From Halogeometricum sp. S3BR5-2 (GTDB lineage: Archaea > Halobacteriota > Halobacteria > Halobacteriales > Haloferacaceae): 64,000 nt of DNA. Location of the stretch: positions 744,001 to 808,000 of the forward strand of contig NZ_JAMQOQ010000001.1 of assembly GCF_031624635.1 (NCBI RefSeq), in the 5' to 3' direction. The position numbers and the translations under genes are program-made. Shown here piece by piece: positions 61,393 to 64,000 of this stretch. The notes beneath the pieces are model-generated. The model saw only the letters and a list, made by a program, of their open reading frames with translations. It made no database searches and was not told the DNA's origin. The stretch's first letter is position 1, and each line of letters opens with the position of its first letter.

Positions 61393-62113
61393 ACCGACCA
61401 CGTTCGACACCCGGGGCTATGAACGACTCGGACAGTCGCTCGCGGTTCCGGGCGGCGATTCGTTTCCACTCCGCGAGGCCCTCCCGGACCCACTCGGCGC
61501 CGAGTCCGATTTCCTCCCCCACCGCCGCGAGTTCTCGCGGGGCGCGGAGTTCGAGATGCGACCGGGCGTTCGCGCTGACGACGTACGGCGCGTCGTAGTG
61601 GTCGAGGATGCGCTTCAGTTTCCGCAGGTCGTCGAGGTGCCGGACGCGGTGTCCGCCGGTCGCCCGGAGGGCGGGGCCGAGGTCGAACTCGATGCGGACG
61701 CCGTTTCGTTTCGCGGCCTTCGCCAGCACGTGATTCACGTCGCCGTCACCGGACCGTGTCTGATGGCCCGACGGACCGCGTCCGTCGACGTCGCCCGCGA
61801 ACGGTCGGGAGAGGACGTCTACGCGGTCCTGCTCGACGGCGAAGCGGTTCAGCCGGTCGGTCCCGCCGCGGACGAGCACGACGGTCCGGTCGGGTCGGAA
61901 GTTCCCCACCGCGCCGCTGGCCTGTTCGGGGCCGTCGGCGACGATTTCGACGCCGTCGACCACGTCGCAGTCGGCTCCGTCCAACTCCCCGTACTCCGGT
62001 CGGGCGTCGTCGGCGCGGACGACCACGCCGTCGTACCCCTGCCTCGCGGCCGTCGCGGCGAACCGCGCCGCGGTGCTGTCGCCGTCGGGGTGGGCGTGGA
62101 CCGCCTCGTACAT
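61376..62113 (-). CDS. rpp30: Ribonuclease P protein component 3 (Rpp30)
   Basis: A 245-residue PHP-fold RNase P protein. It has YEAVHAHPDGDSTAARFAATAARQGYDG, VVRADDARPEYGEL, DVLSRPFAGDVDG, VRIEFDLGPALRATGGHRVRHL and YVVSANARSHLELRAPRELAAV. The order is standard for archaeal Rpp30. It heads the operon rpp30, methyltransferase, rnp2, psmA. Confidence 0.92.
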   Translation of the reverse strand: MYEAVHAHPDGDSTAARFAATAARQGYDGVVVRADDARPEYGELDGADCDVVDGVEIVADGPEQASGAVGNFRPDRTVVLVRGGTDRLNRFAVEQDRVDVLSRPFAGDVDGRGPSGHQTRSGDGDVNHVLAKAAKRNGVRIEFDLGPALRATGGHRVRHLDDLRKLKRILDHYDAPYVVSANARSHLELRAPRELAAVGEEIGLGAEWVREGLAEWKRIAARNRERLSESFIAPGVERGRYEEDD

Positions 62114-62165
62114 ACCCGACCCGACTCCGCCGACGGGTATGGCAGTTACGCTTCGCGAGGAGAGA

Positions 62166-63302
62166 CTACTCGACGCCGACGAGTTCGGCCGTCGCGTCGG
62201 TCACCGCCTCGGCGGCGCGCCGGACGTCCGCGACGCGCACGTACTCGCGGTCGGCGTGGGCCACCGCGCCCTCGCCGTCGGCGAGGACGCCCGGCCCGAA
62301 GACGACGACGGGCGCCGGCGCGAAGTACGACGCCTCCGTCGCCGCCGCGAACGGCCGGACGGTCCCGGACCCGCCCGCGCGTTCGGACGCCGCGGCGAGC
62401 GCCGAGACGAGTTCGTGGTCCTCGTCGGTGGCGAACGCCTCCAGGAACGGCGTCGCGCGGTCGGTGAGGGAGAAGTCGACGCCCACGTCGTCGGGGACGG
62501 CCGCCCGGACGGTCGATTCGAGCGACTCGCGGAACCCCTCGGCCGTCTCCGGCGGGACGCTCCGCCGGTCGAGGACGAGGCGGCACGCCGCGGGCACCTG
62601 ATTCGTCGAGTCGCCGCCGTCGACCATCGTCGGCGTGAGCGTCGCGCCGCCCAACTGCGGGTGTTCCTCGCGACCGTCGTCGAAGGCCCGAATCGCCGCG
62701 AGAGCCTGCTCTAAGGCGAACACGGCGTTGACGCCGGAGTCGGGTTCGGCGGCGTGGGAGGCGACGCCCGAGAGCGTCAGTGTCCCCTGAAATCTCCCTT
62801 TGGCAGCGGTACAGACGTCGAGCCCCGTGGGTTCGCCGACGACGTACATGTCGGCGTCCAAATCGAGCGCCGCCGCGCCCGTCGACAGCACCTCCTCGTC
62901 GGGGGTGACGGCCAGCGTCACGCGAGCGTCCGGAGCGGGGTCGACGGCGAGGAACGCTGCGAGGAGGGCGGCGAGCGGTCCCTTCGCGTCGCAGGAACCG
63001 CGGCCCCGGATATGGTCACCGTCCCGTTCGAAGGGGACGTGCGGCGAGACGGTGTCGACGTGCGTGTTGAAGACGAGATGGGTCTCGGGGTCCGTGGCGC
63101 CCTTCGAGGCGAGGGTGTTGCCCGCGTCGTCCACCGTCGCCTCGACGCCGTTCGATTCGAGCGTCTCGACGAGGAACGCACGCATCTCTTCGACGCTCTC
63201 GTTCGAGGCGATGGGGACGGCGTCCTCCAGAAAGGCTATCGGGTCGAAGCCGCCGGTCGCGTCGGCCGTCGCTCCGTCGGCGGCCGAATCGAACCCGACC
63301 AT
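62166..63302 (-). CDS. dapE: M20-family peptidase, succinyl-diaminopimelate desuccinylase-like
   Basis: A 378-residue dinuclear zinc hydrolase. Metal ligands: His in FNTHVDTVSPH, Asp in GRGSCDAKGPLAA, Glu-Glu in VTPDEEVLSTGA, and VGEPTGLDVCTAAKGR, with a dimer domain in the middle. The ATG follows the dapF TAG directly with no spacer, so dapF-dapE are one transcript. Together they suggest the lysine pathway, though an ArgE/LysK-like or acetylornithine activity cannot be excluded by sequence. Confidence 0.88.
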   Translation of the reverse strand: MVGFDSAADGATADATGGFDPIAFLEDAVPIASNESVEEMRAFLVETLESNGVEATVDDAGNTLASKGATDPETHLVFNTHVDTVSPHVPFERDGDHIRGRGSCDAKGPLAALLAAFLAVDPAPDARVTLAVTPDEEVLSTGAAALDLDADMYVVGEPTGLDVCTAAKGRFQGTLTLSGVASHAAEPDSGVNAVFALEQALAAIRAFDDGREEHPQLGGATLTPTMVDGGDSTNQVPAACRLVLDRRSVPPETAEGFRESLESTVRAAVPDDVGVDFSLTDRATPFLEAFATDEDHELVSALAAASERAGGSGTVRPFAAATEASYFAPAPVVVFGPGVLADGEGAVAHADREYVRVADVRRAAEAVTDATAELVGVE

Positions 63303-64000
63303 CTACCGCGAGCGGACGGCCACGTCGAGTTCGGTCTCGAACTCGTAGGCGGCCGGCCCGGACAGCGTCGCCGACCCGACGTCCGGGACGGTGATTTCGA
63401 GGTCGCCGCCCGGCGGCGAGACGGTCACGGGGTCGTCGCCCTCGACGAGGCCGAGGCGCTTGGCCGCGGCGACGACGGCGACGGCGCCCGTGCCGCACGA
63501 CCGCGTCTCCCCCTCGACGCCGCGTTCGAAGGTGCGCTGGCTGAACGACCCGTCGTCGTTCCGCGAGGCGAGGACGACGTTCGCCCCCTGCGGGAAGACG
63601 TCGGCGTGGCGAACGGGCGGTGCGACGGCCTCTAGGTCCGCCTCGTCCACGTCGTCGACGAACGCCACGGCGTGCGGGACGCCGGTGTTCACGGCGGTGA
63701 CCGTCAGGCCCTCTACGTCCGCTTCGACCAGTTCCTCGTCGCCGGCCAGGGGGACGTCGCGGGGGTGGAAAGAGGGGGTGCCCATCTCGATGGTCACCCG
63801 GCCGCCGTCGACGGCGGCGCGGCGGGTGCCGGCGGGCGTGTCTATCATCAGTTCGTCGCTGCCGGTTCGCTCGGCGGCCCACGCGGCGGCGCAGCGCGCG
63901 CCGTTGCCGCACATCGCCGCGACGGAGCCGTCCGGTTGGACCAATGTCATTACGACGCGCGGCGGCGAGTAGCGGCCTTCGAGGGCGAGAAAGAGGACGC
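63303..64000 (-). CDS. dapF: Diaminopimelate epimerase, partial (N-terminus outside window)
   Basis: The C-terminal 231 residues of the PLP-independent racemase that converts LL- to meso-diaminopimelate. Both active-site cysteines are visible: MCGNGARC near the left part and SCGTGAVAVVA towards the end. The gene continues off the right edge; reading upstream of 63950 gives VLFLALEGRYSPPRVVM in frame. It feeds the dapE-linked lysine operon. Confidence 0.95.
   Translation of the reverse strand, partial: VLFLALEGRYSPPRVVMTLVQPDGSVAAMCGNGARCAAAWAAERTGSDELMIDTPAGTRRAAVDGGRVTIEMGTPSFHPRDVPLAGDEELVEADVEGLTVTAVNTGVPHAVAFVDDVDEADLEAVAPPVRHADVFPQGANVVLASRNDDGSFSQRTFERGVEGETRSCGTGAVAVVAAAKRLGLVEGDDPVTVSPPGGDLEITVPDVGSATLSGPAAYEFETELDVAVRSR

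Overview
The window is chromosomal DNA of a halophilic archaeon (class Halobacteria). The evidence is high GC, very acidic proteins, mostly leaderless genes with TATA boxes about 25-30 bases before the start codon, and diagnostic genes: TFB, proteasome alpha, RNase P proteins Pop5 and Rpp30, diphthine-ammonia ligase, GatCA, GfcR beside glucose dehydrogenase, a FolC-FolP fusion and a PurN-PurH fusion. The genus cannot be fixed from the sequence; gene content looks Haloferax-like. About 65 genes are called. No rRNA, tRNA, CRISPR array, insertion sequence or integrase was seen. No gene-free stretch exceeds 300 bases.

Layout. 1-9 kb: end of hisF, a GH13 alpha-glucosidase, a quinone oxidoreductase, purL, a PHP phosphoesterase coupled to an asparagine-synthetase-like protein, and a Nudix hydrolase. 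9-20 kb: tfb divergent from gatCA, small membrane proteins, the potassium system trkH/trkA, an SRPBCC protein, a flavoprotein and coaBC. 20-31.7 kb: a nine-gene Mrp-type Na+/H+ antiporter operon on the minus strand whose MrpE carries a UspA-like domain, then an APC permease with UspA-like tails coupled to a stand-alone TrkA-N protein and facing an Lrp regulator. 31.8-40 kb: a 22-codon leader ORF coupled to an unknown gene, hpt, and a five-gene peptide-type ABC transporter. 40-48 kb: a DJ-1-like protein, an SRA-HNH nuclease candidate, an HTH/zinc-ribbon regulator, a sugar nucleotidyltransferase, DPH6, two tandem PAPS-reductase/CysD-like proteins and an arylsulfotransferase-like protein. 48-57 kb: a glutaredoxin, gdh-gfcR, purB divergent from purNH, a Usp and folCP. 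57.2-58.1 kb: one markedly AT-rich gene of unknown function with a HEPN-like motif. 58-64 kb: an NRDE protein, a wHTH regulator, psmA with the RNase P protein operon, and the start of a dapF-dapE operon.

The genes serve mainly purine and folate synthesis (purL, purB, purNH, folCP), cation homeostasis (Trk, Mrp, Usp-linked transporters), glucose catabolism (GH13, gdh, gfcR), peptide uptake and basal information processing. The parts least explained by known biology are the AT-rich HEPN-like gene, the leader ORF with its partner, the SRA-HNH protein, the CysD-like pair beside the sulfotransferase, and several dyad operators in front of metabolic operons.
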